Made by a program: the position numbers and the translations under genes. A model generated the notes under the pieces. It had not been told where the DNA came from. It saw only the letters and a program-made list of their open reading frames with translations, and made no database searches. From an uncultured Eubacteriales bacterium (GTDB taxonomy: Bacteria > Bacillota > Clostridia > Lachnospirales > Lachnospiraceae), in contig OMVQ01000009.1 in the NCBI GenBank assembly GCA_900314555.1, positions 1 through 64,000 of the forward strand: 64,000 nt of DNA, read 5' to 3'. Shown in pieces: positions 25,132 to 33,208 of this stretch; within the stretch, counting starts at the first letter, position 1, and every line of letters begins with the position of its first letter.

Positions 25132-27792
25132 TTAATGTGCTTCTAACCAGTTCTTACCAACACCAAGACCTATTTCCATATTTACTCGTAGCTGCATAGC
25201 ATTCTTCATTTTGTCTTCAAGTATATTCTTAACTTCTTCTATTTCATCTTCATAGGTCTCAACTAACAGTTCATCATGAACCTGAAGCACAATTCTTGAC
25301 TTTAACTTTCTGTCAAGTAATTCTCTGTCAACATTTATCATCGCAATCTTAATTATATCAGCAGCCGTTCCCTGAATAGGCGAATTCATAGCTATTCGTT
25401 CACCAAAAGACCTCTGCATAAAGTTGCTTGATTTAAGTTCAGGAATTGGTCTTCTTCTGCCTGAAAGTGTTGTTACATAACCTTTTTCCTTAGCATCGGC
25501 TACGGTTTTATCAAGAAATTCCTTAATCTTTGGATATGTCACAAAATACTGTTCTATATATTCTTTTGCCTGCTTTCTTGAAATGCTTAAGTCCTGACTA
25601 AGTCCAAACGAACTTATTCCATATACGATACCAAAGTTAACTGCCTTAGCATTACTTCTCTGTGTATCCGTAACTTCTTCTAAAGGTGTATTAAATACCT
25701 TAGATGCCGTAATTCTATGAATATCCTGTGCTGATTTATACGCTTCTATAAGATTCTCGTCATTTGAAATATGTGCAAGCACTCTTAATTCTATCTGTGA
25801 ATAGTCTGCATCAATGAACACACAACCCTCTTTAGGTACAAATACTCTTCTGAATTCCTTACCCATATCCATTCGGATTGGAATGTTCTGAAGATTAGGC
25901 TCTGTACTGCTTATTCTTCCTGTTGCAGTAATAGTCTGGTTAAACTTGCCATGTATTCTTCCATCACTTCTAATATAGTTAGCCAGTCCATCTGCATAGG
26001 TTGACTTTAATTTAGTTAATTGTCTGTATTCTAATATCTTATTAACCACAGGATAATCAGGTGCTAATTTCTCTAATACTTCCGCTGATGTAGAATATCC
26101 TGTTTTCGTCTTCTTGCCACCCTCAATCCCCATCTTAACAAATAATATCTCTCCAAGCTGTTTAGGTGAATTAATATTGAATTCAGTACCGACTTCTTCG
26201 TAAATGTCTTTCTCTAGCTTAACGATTTTTTCACCCAGAACTTTACCGTATGCCACTAATTCATCTCTTTCTATCATTATACCCTCATTTTCCATACGGT
26301 TAAGGGCATATATTAAAGGCATCTCTATATTATTAAATAGTTCTAACTGTCCGCTGTTCTTCAATTCATTTGTAAGAATATCTTTTGACATAAGAGGAAC
26401 TGCTGCACTATATGAACTGTATTTAATAAAGTTCTCTGTCTGCTCTCCGATTGCTTTATCAAATGTCTCTTTACCTAATAATTCACTTCTTGATGGCAAT
26501 GTCATATTTAGGTAATCTCTTGCAATATCATCATAATTATAAGTATCTTTAAGAGGATTCATAAGATAAGCCGCAATCTCATTATCAAATATCTTATCTG
26601 AATTAAATTCATCATTATCAATATATTTAAGATGTCTCTTAAGATTAATAAGACTGATTCTTACCTTATTGCCCATAAAAAGCTTCTTAAGATTTTCCTT
26701 AAGGTAATCATCATTAATAAACCACTGTTTCTTAATAACATAGATTTCCTCTGCTGAAAATGCAATGGATAACGCAGTAATTTCTTTGCTTTCATCATCT
26801 CCGCTTATATTAAGACCGATATCAGAGGCTTTATCTGCCTTCTTAAATATTTTTCCTGCCTCATCATAATCTTCTATAAGTTTTCCCTCAATTTTTATAT
26901 CAGAATTATCTGAACCTTTAACATTTTTATCGAATTTACTGATAATACTCTTGAATTCTAATTTCTTCATAAGTTCATATGCTTTGTCAGTAAATATATT
27001 ATCAAGTTCTGTTTCTGCAAAATCAAGTTCAACAGGAGATTCTATATTAATTGTAGCAAGAGTTTTACTCATAAATGCTTTATCTTTGTTATTCTCTAAA
27101 TTCTCTTTTAATTTCTTCTTAGTAATCTCATCTATATGTTCATACAGATTCTCAACTGAATGATACTGGACTATTAACGATGTAGCTGTTTTCTCACCGA
27201 CTGATGGCACACCGGGTATATTATCTGCCGTATCGCCCATAAGTGCCTTCACATCTATAAATTCTATCGGTGTTACCTGATATTTCTCCTCTACCTGCTT
27301 GTCATAATAGTTCTCTACTTCCGTAGTTCCTTTCTTAGTCTTTGGAATACGGATTAAGATTTTATCAGTGGCAAGCTGGAGTAAATCTCTGTCACCCGTA
27401 ATAACACTTACTGACATATTCTCTTTCTCACCACGTTTTGCTAATGTGCCAAGTACATCATCAGCTTCATAGCCCGGAAGTTCCACAATTCGTATATTCA
27501 TAGCCTGTAAGACTTCTTTAATAAGAGGCACCTGTTCTCTTAATTCTTCTGGCATTGGTTTTCTTGTACCTTTGTACTCTGCATACATTATATGTCTGAA
27601 TGTCGGCTGCTTAACATCAAATGCCACTGCAAGATTGGTAGGATTTTCCTCCTCAAGTATCTTAAACATTATATTAAGAAAGCCATAAACGGCATTAGTA
27701 TGAAGTCCTGCTGAATTAGTTAAATCAGGCACTCCATAAAAGGCTCTGTTTAAAATACTGTGTCCATCTATTAATACTAATTTTTTTTCCAC
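25132..27792 (-). CDS. polA: DNA polymerase I
   Basis: PolA fills gaps and removes RNA primers. The 886-residue protein has the 5'-3' exonuclease (about 1-290, with DGHSILNRAFYG, YEADDVLGTLA and GDTADNIPGVPSVGEKTA). The 3'-5' proofreading domain (about 300-480) has lost its carboxylates: where DxE is expected it reads DIGLNISGDD. The polymerase domain is complete, with DYSQIELRVLAHIS, the O-helix RSNAKAVNFGIVYG and LQVHDELLVE. So it likely nicks and polymerises but does not proofread. It leads the polA-coaE-FtsA-like cluster. Confidence 0.97.
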   Translation of the reverse strand: MEKKLVLIDGHSILNRAFYGVPDLTNSAGLHTNAVYGFLNIMFKILEEENPTNLAVAFDVKQPTFRHIMYAEYKGTRKPMPEELREQVPLIKEVLQAMNIRIVELPGYEADDVLGTLAKRGEKENMSVSVITGDRDLLQLATDKILIRIPKTKKGTTEVENYYDKQVEEKYQVTPIEFIDVKALMGDTADNIPGVPSVGEKTATSLIVQYHSVENLYEHIDEITKKKLKENLENNKDKAFMSKTLATINIESPVELDFAETELDNIFTDKAYELMKKLEFKSIISKFDKNVKGSDNSDIKIEGKLIEDYDEAGKIFKKADKASDIGLNISGDDESKEITALSIAFSAEEIYVIKKQWFINDDYLKENLKKLFMGNKVRISLINLKRHLKYIDNDEFNSDKIFDNEIAAYLMNPLKDTYNYDDIARDYLNMTLPSRSELLGKETFDKAIGEQTENFIKYSSYSAAVPLMSKDILTNELKNSGQLELFNNIEMPLIYALNRMENEGIMIERDELVAYGKVLGEKIVKLEKDIYEEVGTEFNINSPKQLGEILFVKMGIEGGKKTKTGYSTSAEVLEKLAPDYPVVNKILEYRQLTKLKSTYADGLANYIRSDGRIHGKFNQTITATGRISSTEPNLQNIPIRMDMGKEFRRVFVPKEGCVFIDADYSQIELRVLAHISNDENLIEAYKSAQDIHRITASKVFNTPLEEVTDTQRSNAKAVNFGIVYGISSFGLSQDLSISRKQAKEYIEQYFVTYPKIKEFLDKTVADAKEKGYVTTLSGRRRPIPELKSSNFMQRSFGERIAMNSPIQGTAADIIKIAMINVDRELLDRKLKSRIVLQVHDELLVETYEDEIEEVKNILEDKMKNAMQLRVNMEIGLGVGKNWLEAH

Positions 27793-27946
27793 TTTTTCCT
27801 CATTTCCGCATCATAAACATTTAATGTTAAATAATGCATTTACAACATAAATTTCATATAATTATTCAGATATCAAAAGACTTCTGATACCATAATCATA
27901 TAATATAAACTTTACAATTTTTACAATTAATATTTTATAAATAACT

Positions 27947-28282
27947 TTATATAAGCTTTATTATCTGTATTATACTAACTGCCAATGCACAAATTTCTGC
28001 CAAGGCAACAATAACATTTTTGTATACATTTCTTTTAAATATGAAATCTGCCCTGTTCTCATATTCTGACAGACGATTTTCTAATTCTCCACGTATGTCA
28101 AATGATTTGCCTGAATCATTTTCGATTCTCTCAAGACCTACTCTTATCATATAATGTATCTCTAATTCGTCTCTGCAATCATAACATTCTTTCGCATGAT
28201 TTACAAATTCATCATAATATTCACTTTCTAATGTATCATCTATAAATTTAGGAAGTAACCTGTTAAATTCTTCACATTTCAT
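27947..28282 (-). CDS. Zinc-finger anti-sigma-like membrane protein
   Basis: A 111-residue protein with an N-terminal putative zinc-finger of the anti-sigma type (CEEFNRLLPKFIDDTLE then HAKECYDC, residues 3-40) and one membrane helix at the C-terminus (about 90-108). Such proteins often hold an ECF sigma factor at the membrane, but no sigma gene is adjacent, so the partner is unknown. I use the ATG at 28282: GGAG sits eight bases upstream, and two earlier in-frame ATGs are too close or lack a site. Confidence 0.6.
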   Translation of the reverse strand: MKCEEFNRLLPKFIDDTLESEYYDEFVNHAKECYDCRDELEIHYMIRVGLERIENDSGKSFDIRGELENRLSEYENRADFIFKRNVYKNVIVALAEICALAVSIIQIIKLI

Positions 28283-28330
28283 AGTCATTCTCCGTTCCGG
28301 ATAATTAATAAAATTATTAATATGCAACAC

Positions 28331-28567
28331 TAATAATATACCAAATTTCTAATGATTTATAAAGGATTAATTTAGTATCTATGCATTATATGGAATTTCA
28401 AAATAATCTAATAATAATTTATAATTATCCTGTGCCGAGAGGCAGGTGTTTTCATTTTCACATCTATTTTCATATAATATTATAGCACTTTAGTTTATAT
28501 ATCTAAACATAGTTATGATATATCTTTAATTTTCTAAACTTTTTCATTTATTTCTTTACAAAAATAA
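28331..28567. other. Non-coding gap with a small GC-rich hairpin
   Basis: No reading frame with a ribosome-binding site is visible. Most is AT-rich. The exception is 28429-28446 (CCTGTGCCGAGAGGCAGG), which can fold into a short bulged stem followed on the + strand by TGTTTTC. It might be the end of a small RNA or nothing; I see no promoter that settles it. Confidence 0.3.
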
Positions 28568-28641
28568 ATAGCACCTAACAGTTTTCATAATATTAACCTG
28601 TCTATGCCAGATTATTTATCATTAATTCTGTTAGATGCTAT
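28568..28641 (-). terminator. Terminator-like long hairpin after the antitoxin gene
   Basis: Fourteen-base arms (28568-28581 and 28628-28641) differ at one position and enclose a 46-base loop that has its own weak stem. On the minus strand the second arm runs into TATTTATTTTTG. It lies 24 bases past the HTH gene stop and likely ends that transcript. Confidence 0.6.
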
Positions 28642-28665
28642 AACAATATTATATATTTAATTTAA

Positions 28666-28992
28666 TTATAATGATTTCTTTTTAACAATTTGTACTTCAT
28701 ATCCTAATGCATTTATAATATTTGAAAATAAATACATTGAAGCATTATGTGTTTTTTGTTCAAATCGTGATATTGTCTGTTGAGAATTACCCGTCATTCT
28801 CGCCAATTCAGACTGTGAAATATTCTCGTTTTTTCGAATTTCTATAATTCTATCTATGAGTTCCTTATCATTTTCTGCTACATAAAAGGTTGGTGCTGCC
28901 ATATTCTCTCTTTCTGTTAATGGCATTTTACCTTTTTCTATTTCAATTGCTTCTAATAAACCTTGCATTGTATCTTCAAACATTTTACTCAT
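28666..28992 (-). CDS. XRE-family antitoxin (HigA-like)
   Basis: A 108-residue DNA-binding protein. The helix-turn-helix is clear at about 55-95 (RKNENISQSELARMTGNSQQTISRFEQ in part). The N-terminal half resembles the toxin-binding part of HigA/RelB-type antitoxins. The ribosome-binding site, AAGGAGGAATAGCT, lies inside the end of the preceding short toxin remnant, the usual toxin-first arrangement. It probably represses its promoter through the 22-bp palindrome at 29153-29174. With the toxin shortened, it now looks like a stand-alone repressor. Confidence 0.85.
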   Translation of the reverse strand: MSKMFEDTMQGLLEAIEIEKGKMPLTERENMAAPTFYVAENDKELIDRIIEIRKNENISQSELARMTGNSQQTISRFEQKTHNASMYLFSNIINALGYEVQIVKKKSL

Positions 28993-28994
28993 AG

Positions 28995-29108
28995 CTATTC
29001 CTCCTTCAAAATTTTTATTGCTGCCTTAAAAGCTTTCTTTTCATCTGTCAAACCTAATTCGTGCCATTTTCGAGTAAACATTGGTACTTCTATAAAACTT
29101 CTATTCAT
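28995..29108 (-). pseudogene. RelE/HigB-type toxin relic with an internal deletion
   Basis: A 37-codon frame, with AAGGAGAA ahead of its ATG, encodes the start of this toxin family (FIEVPMFTRKWHELGLTDE) joined directly to its end (KKAFKAAIKILKEE). Full members are about 110 residues and carry the catalytic middle. In the family both joints contain LTDE-like sequence, so recombination between short repeats could have removed about 70 codons in frame. The relic is probably inactive but still supplies the antitoxin's ribosome-binding site. Confidence 0.7.
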
Positions 29109-29150
29109 ATGTATGTTCTCCTTTTATTAATTATTTATTTTATTTTCTAC

Positions 29151-29179
29151 ATAATACAACAAATTTGTTGTATTGTCAA
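29151..29179 (-). promoter_or_regulatory. Toxin-antitoxin promoter with operator palindrome in the spacer
   Basis: Minus strand TTGACA (29174-29179), 17-base spacer, TATTAT (29151-29156). The spacer is almost entirely a perfect 22-bp palindrome (29153-29174, core ACAACAAATTTGTTGT). An antitoxin dimer bound there would block both promoter boxes. Confidence 0.85.
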
Positions 29180-29329
29180 GTTTTTATATAAAAATAATCC
29201 TATCACGATTTAAACCTTATTAATTCCATATAAACCTGAATATATTTACAACTTTCTACAAAAAATAATCTATAGCCTAATATTTTATAATTTTAAAATT
29301 TTAAAATACCGTAAAATATTTAAAATTCA

Positions 29330-29358
29330 TTGACAAGTTTTGGTTAAAATGATAAAAT
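29330..29358 (+). promoter_or_regulatory. Promoter of tRNA-Leu
   Basis: TTGACA (29330-29335), 17-base spacer, TAAAAT (29353-29358), with the tRNA starting 22 bases later. Confidence 0.85.
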
Positions 29359-29379
29359 ATTTTCTGCATTAATTGCAAA

Positions 29380-29462
29380 GCAGGTGTGGCGGAATGGCAG
29401 ACGCATCAGACTCAAAATCTGACGGTGGCAACATCGTGCGGGTTCAAGTCCCGCCACCTGCA
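29380..29462 (+). tRNA. tRNA-Leu (anticodon CAA)
   Basis: The cloverleaf is complete: acceptor GCAGGTG/CACCTGC with discriminator A, a D arm in GGCGGAATGGCAGACGC, anticodon stem TCAGA/TCTGA with loop CTCAAAA giving CAA, a long variable arm typical of leucine tRNAs, and T arm GCGGGTTCAAGTCCCGC. CCA is not encoded. It reads UUG codons. It is the only + strand gene here, with its own promoter and terminator. Confidence 0.96.
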
Positions 29463-29470
29463 CTAACTTT

Positions 29471-29506
29471 AAAAGGTATATAGATTAGCTTCTATATACC
29501 TTTTTT
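29471..29506 (+). terminator. tRNA-Leu terminator
   Basis: A 10-bp stem (GGTATATAGA at 29475-29484 with 29491-29500) is followed by TTTTTT on the + strand. Confidence 0.9.
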
Positions 29507-29672
29507 CATATCATTCTTATTTTATTTCCAACAAATTAATATGTTTGACATAAACATATTTTGTCCTATAGCTCTCAATTCATCATATAGGTTCTTTTAG
29601 CATATTGACTATTTCATTATTATGTAGAAAATTTCGTCATATTTCCTATACAATAATAAAATAATATACGCC

Positions 29673-31343
29673 CTAAAGTACCTCCCACTCTCCATTTCTA
29701 CTGAAATTACTTGCCATATTTTCAGCTTCATTTACAATTTCTTTATCAAAACCTATTATATTAAGAAGCTTAATTGCATTTCTTGATGTTGCCCTGCCAC
29801 TTAACAATCTGTAACTGAATAAAACATCATCATCTTTAACATCTTCCGTAAAATGATAATTAGAATAAATATTCTCTAATATATTTGTAAGTTCTATATC
29901 ATGTGTTGCCGCAAAACAAAGTGCATTCTTATCAGCAAGTGATTTAAGTATATGCGAAGATGCAGCTATTCTCTCTATAGTATTAGTTCCTCTTAATACC
30001 TCGTCCACAAAACAAAGAGTTGGTATCTCATCATTAATACTATCTAAAATTCTTTTAATTGATTTAATCTCGACCATATAATAACTTTCATTATTAGTTA
30101 AATCATCACGTAAAGACATAGACGTATATAATTTATAGAAACAGGTCTTGTAACTTTTAGCTGTACAAGTATAAATAGTCTGGGCTAAAATGCTGTTAAT
30201 TGCTATAGTTTTTAAGAAAGTTGACTTACCAGAAGCGTTAGAACCTGTAATAAGAACGCTTCTGCTTTCATTAATAGTATTAGCTACCGGATTAGCTATC
30301 ATTGGGTGATAAATTTCATCTGTATCAACAATCAATTCCTTTGTAAATTCCGGCTTGCAGGTATATATAAGCATCTTTCTAAATGATGCAATGGCAATTC
30401 CCGCTTCTAATTTACCAAATGTCGTAAAAAGCTCCTCGACTGTTCCGAGATTACTCTGTGTTGCCCCAAGAACTGCGTTGAATTTAATAATATCTGCGTG
30501 GAATAACATTCTTATATATTCCATAATAATCTCACCAAGAGAACCACTGTTTCCATTCATTGATATCCAGAATATTCCCTTGCTGATACTCTTTAACTTA
30601 TCTAAATCACTTTTAACTGTATCAATATACGATGAAATACCCTCTATATCCAGCTTAATAAGAGCATTCCCGCAATTTATCATATCCATCAGATATTTCA
30701 GGCAGGTGAAATATGACTCAATTTCAGCTTTTTCCTTATAGTATGTTCCGATATTTACAAAGACCATAACTATAAGCATTACCATTCCTGCAATCGGATT
30801 TACAAACAACATTACAAGTGAAACTGCAAGCAGAATATCCATAATAATATGTTTGAGATTACTTCTTTTGCCAAGACCTAAGAATCTGTCGATAAATTCC
30901 GTTAATGAAATTGACTTTGTTCGTCCAAGACGTGCAAATACCTCCTGAATTCTGAAAGTCTCCTCTTCATTTTCCTGAAAATATGTTGCTAACTTATCTC
31001 TTTCTTTCAATACCTCTTCATCAAATTCAGGTGTTCTTAATATTTTATACAAATATTCCTCACCAGCTGAAGAATAAGTATTATTTAACAGCATAAAAAT
31101 ACTATCCATATCTAAATCATTCCAGGTTATATCATCGATAGAAAATGTATTTTCGGCATTTTTCTTATAATAAGCTGCTATTTTATCAAATTCTGCTGCT
31201 TCATATTCCCTGTCAGGAGGTGTACCAAAACCCTCTTTTATCTTTTTTCTCAGTTTTTCTAATTCACGTTTTCTAAATTGTATTGAATTATATAGAAAGA
31301 TTGCAAATACTACCACTATAATTGCAATATAATATTTAACCAT
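29673..31343 (-). CDS. Membrane-anchored MutS-like ATPase
   Basis: A 556-residue protein combining membrane helices with a MutS-type ATPase. One helix is at the N-terminus (about 4-20) and two more lie near 165-205. The C-terminal domain has Walker A SVLITGSNASGKST (about 368), Walker B PTLCFVDEVLRGTNT (about 445) and the His-switch AATHDIEL. There is no mismatch-recognition domain and no Smr domain. Members are usually annotated only as MutS-related; the target of the ATPase at the membrane is unknown. The ATG at 31343 has AGGAGG, but 13 bases away, which suggests modest translation. Confidence 0.8.
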   Translation of the reverse strand: MVKYYIAIIVVVFAIFLYNSIQFRKRELEKLRKKIKEGFGTPPDREYEAAEFDKIAAYYKKNAENTFSIDDITWNDLDMDSIFMLLNNTYSSAGEEYLYKILRTPEFDEEVLKERDKLATYFQENEEETFRIQEVFARLGRTKSISLTEFIDRFLGLGKRSNLKHIIMDILLAVSLVMLFVNPIAGMVMLIVMVFVNIGTYYKEKAEIESYFTCLKYLMDMINCGNALIKLDIEGISSYIDTVKSDLDKLKSISKGIFWISMNGNSGSLGEIIMEYIRMLFHADIIKFNAVLGATQSNLGTVEELFTTFGKLEAGIAIASFRKMLIYTCKPEFTKELIVDTDEIYHPMIANPVANTINESRSVLITGSNASGKSTFLKTIAINSILAQTIYTCTAKSYKTCFYKLYTSMSLRDDLTNNESYYMVEIKSIKRILDSINDEIPTLCFVDEVLRGTNTIERIAASSHILKSLADKNALCFAATHDIELTNILENIYSNYHFTEDVKDDDVLFSYRLLSGRATSRNAIKLLNIIGFDKEIVNEAENMASNFSRNGEWEVL

Positions 31344-31408
31344 ATATTCTAAATGCCCTCCTGTTTTCATAATAATTATGTTGCATAGTATAACACATTA
31401 TTTTTATG

Positions 31409-31491
31409 CTAACAAGTTTCGCATACTAAATTATATTTACACTAATAATTTTCACATACTAAATTATACTTACACTAACAAGATTCACGAC
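31409..31491. repeat. 33-bp tandem repeat, about 2.5 copies
   Basis: Units begin CTAACAAG or CTAATAAT and contain CATACTAAATTATA at 31422 and 31455; a third, partial unit starts at 31475. It lies between the NCS2 permease terminator and the MutS-like gene. No gene overlaps it. Confidence 0.8.
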
Positions 31492-31503
31492 AAAAACCGC
31501 ATA

Positions 31504-31555
31504 TTAAAAAGGCCATATAATAATCAGTTAAATACCTGAATATTATATGACCTTT
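31504..31555 (-). terminator. Terminator of the NCS2 permease gene
   Basis: Arms 31508-31522 and 31541-31555 form a 15-bp stem with one G-U pair. On the minus strand it is followed by TTTTTAATAT. Confidence 0.8.
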
Positions 31556-31602
31556 ATTTAATTACATAAAATATCAATACTATTTTAAATAATTATTTAT
31601 AT

Positions 31603-33057
31603 TTAGAATGTTATAAAGAATTTTGCAATAAATAACACTGCAAGTACATATGTTAAGACAGAAACTTCTTTTCCTCTGCCTGTGAATAATTTGATTAATG
31701 AATATGAAATTAATCCGATTCCAATACCATTACCAACACTACCTGTTATAGTCATAAACATTAATAATAATGCTACGGGTGCTGCTGATGCCATATCAGA
31801 ATAATCAACTTCTTTTAATGAACTAACCATAAGGAAGCCAACATATACTAAAGCTGCTGATGTAGCTGGTCCCGGGATAATACCTGCTATTGGTGCAATA
31901 AACATACATGCAAGGAATAATAATCCTGTAACAAGCGATGTAAGACCTGTACGTCCACCTGCTTCAACACCTGAAGCTGATTCAATAAATGTTGTAACTG
32001 TTGATGTACCTGTACATGCACCTACACATGTTGCTAATGAGTCTGAAAGCATTGCTTTATTCATACCAGGCATATTTCCTGATTCATCAAGCATATTAGC
32101 TTTCTTAGCTGTTCCATATAATGTTCCGATTGTATCGAACATATCTACCATACAGAATGTAATAATCGTCATAACAGCTGAGAATACACCGATTTCAAAT
32201 AATCCGCTAAAGTCAAATTTGAATAATGTATAATGTGCCATATCTTTGAATGGTGGTAACCATGTTCTGTCTTTAAGAGCATCAAATGGGTTAACATCTA
32301 AGAATACAAATTCTCCTATCCAATAGATAATTGTGCTTGCAATCATACCAAGTAAGATTGAAGCTTTAATCTTCTTATGACTAAGAGCTGCTATAATAAC
32401 TATACCTGCAAATGCTGCAATAACACCGATAACCATTAATTTATATGCTTCTTTTCCCATTGCTTCCTTAGTAGCACTAGGTCCGGCATTGAAGAAGTTA
32501 TCTAACATTGTATAACGGTTTCCATCTGCTCCCTCAATGCTCCAGTTAGTTGTAAGACCAATATGAATAAGCATCATACCGATACCTGCCGGAATACCAA
32601 GTCTTACTGCAAGTGGAATAGCATCTACTATTTTCTCTCTTACTTTAAGTAATGTTAAGACAGTAAATAAGATACCTGAAACAAGAATAATTGATAATGC
32701 AGCGCCAAAACCTTTTTCATAAGATGTATAACCTGCTGCCGAACAAATCGCAACTACTACTGATGCAAAATATGAGTTAAGTCCCATACCAGGTGCTAAT
32801 GCAAATGGCTTATTGGCAAGTAATGCCATAATTAATGTACCCACTGCTGATGATAATACAGTTGCAAGGAATACTGCATTCCATAAACCGCCTGTACCAT
32901 CTGTCAGACACCCTGCACCACCAGCACCCCAATTTGTTAATAAATTAGGATTAAGGGCAATGATATAAGCCATTGTCATAAAAGTAGTAATACCTGCTAA
33001 TACTTCAACTTTAACAGTTGTATTATTAGCCTTTAGTTTGAAAAATCTTTCTAACAT
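31603..33057 (-). CDS. NCS2-family purine permease (AzgA/PbuG-like)
   Basis: A 484-residue transporter with 12 or more membrane helices. The family start is clear (LKANNTTVKVEVLAGITTFMTMAYIIALNP), with FALAPGMGLNSYFA in helix 3 and FCMVDMFDTIGTLYGTAKKA, STVTTFIESASGVEAGGRTG further on. These match the AzgA/PbuG branch, which imports adenine, guanine or hypoxanthine with protons. It stands alone between its promoter and terminator. I find no purine riboswitch in the short leader, only a small hairpin. Confidence 0.9.
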   Translation of the reverse strand: MLERFFKLKANNTTVKVEVLAGITTFMTMAYIIALNPNLLTNWGAGGAGCLTDGTGGLWNAVFLATVLSSAVGTLIMALLANKPFALAPGMGLNSYFASVVVAICSAAGYTSYEKGFGAALSIILVSGILFTVLTLLKVREKIVDAIPLAVRLGIPAGIGMMLIHIGLTTNWSIEGADGNRYTMLDNFFNAGPSATKEAMGKEAYKLMVIGVIAAFAGIVIIAALSHKKIKASILLGMIASTIIYWIGEFVFLDVNPFDALKDRTWLPPFKDMAHYTLFKFDFSGLFEIGVFSAVMTIITFCMVDMFDTIGTLYGTAKKANMLDESGNMPGMNKAMLSDSLATCVGACTGTSTVTTFIESASGVEAGGRTGLTSLVTGLLFLACMFIAPIAGIIPGPATSAALVYVGFLMVSSLKEVDYSDMASAAPVALLLMFMTITGSVGNGIGIGLISYSLIKLFTGRGKEVSVLTYVLAVLFIAKFFITF

Positions 33058-33114
33058 TCAAACTTCCTCCTTTTAAAATTGTAAAACCGCTTCCTTAAAA
33101 AGCGGTCTACAATG

Positions 33115-33143
33115 AGTATACTATGAAGTTTTTACATTTGCAA
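33115..33143 (-). promoter_or_regulatory. Promoter of the NCS2 permease gene
   Basis: Minus strand TTGCAA (33138-33143), 17-base spacer, TATACT (33115-33120). The start point is followed at once by an ACCGCTT/AAGCGGT hairpin (about 33088-33108), then GGAGG and the ATG. The hairpin could stabilise the 5' end. Confidence 0.7.
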
Positions 33144-33208
33144 GAAAAAGTGAATTTTATGTGAAAAAAATGTTAATTTTCTATATACCTATACTCTATA
33201 TTTATATA

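Noticed and set aside
28429-28446. + strand terminator or small RNA at the GC-rich hairpin
   Set aside because: The stem is short and bulged, and no promoter or frame leads into it, so it is recorded only as a note.
31409-31491. CRISPR array
   Set aside because: The 33-bp units abut without spacers and no cas genes are present.
33058-33130. Purine riboswitch before the NCS2 permease gene
   Set aside because: The leader is only about 50 bases and holds one short hairpin; the three-way junction of a purine riboswitch does not fit.
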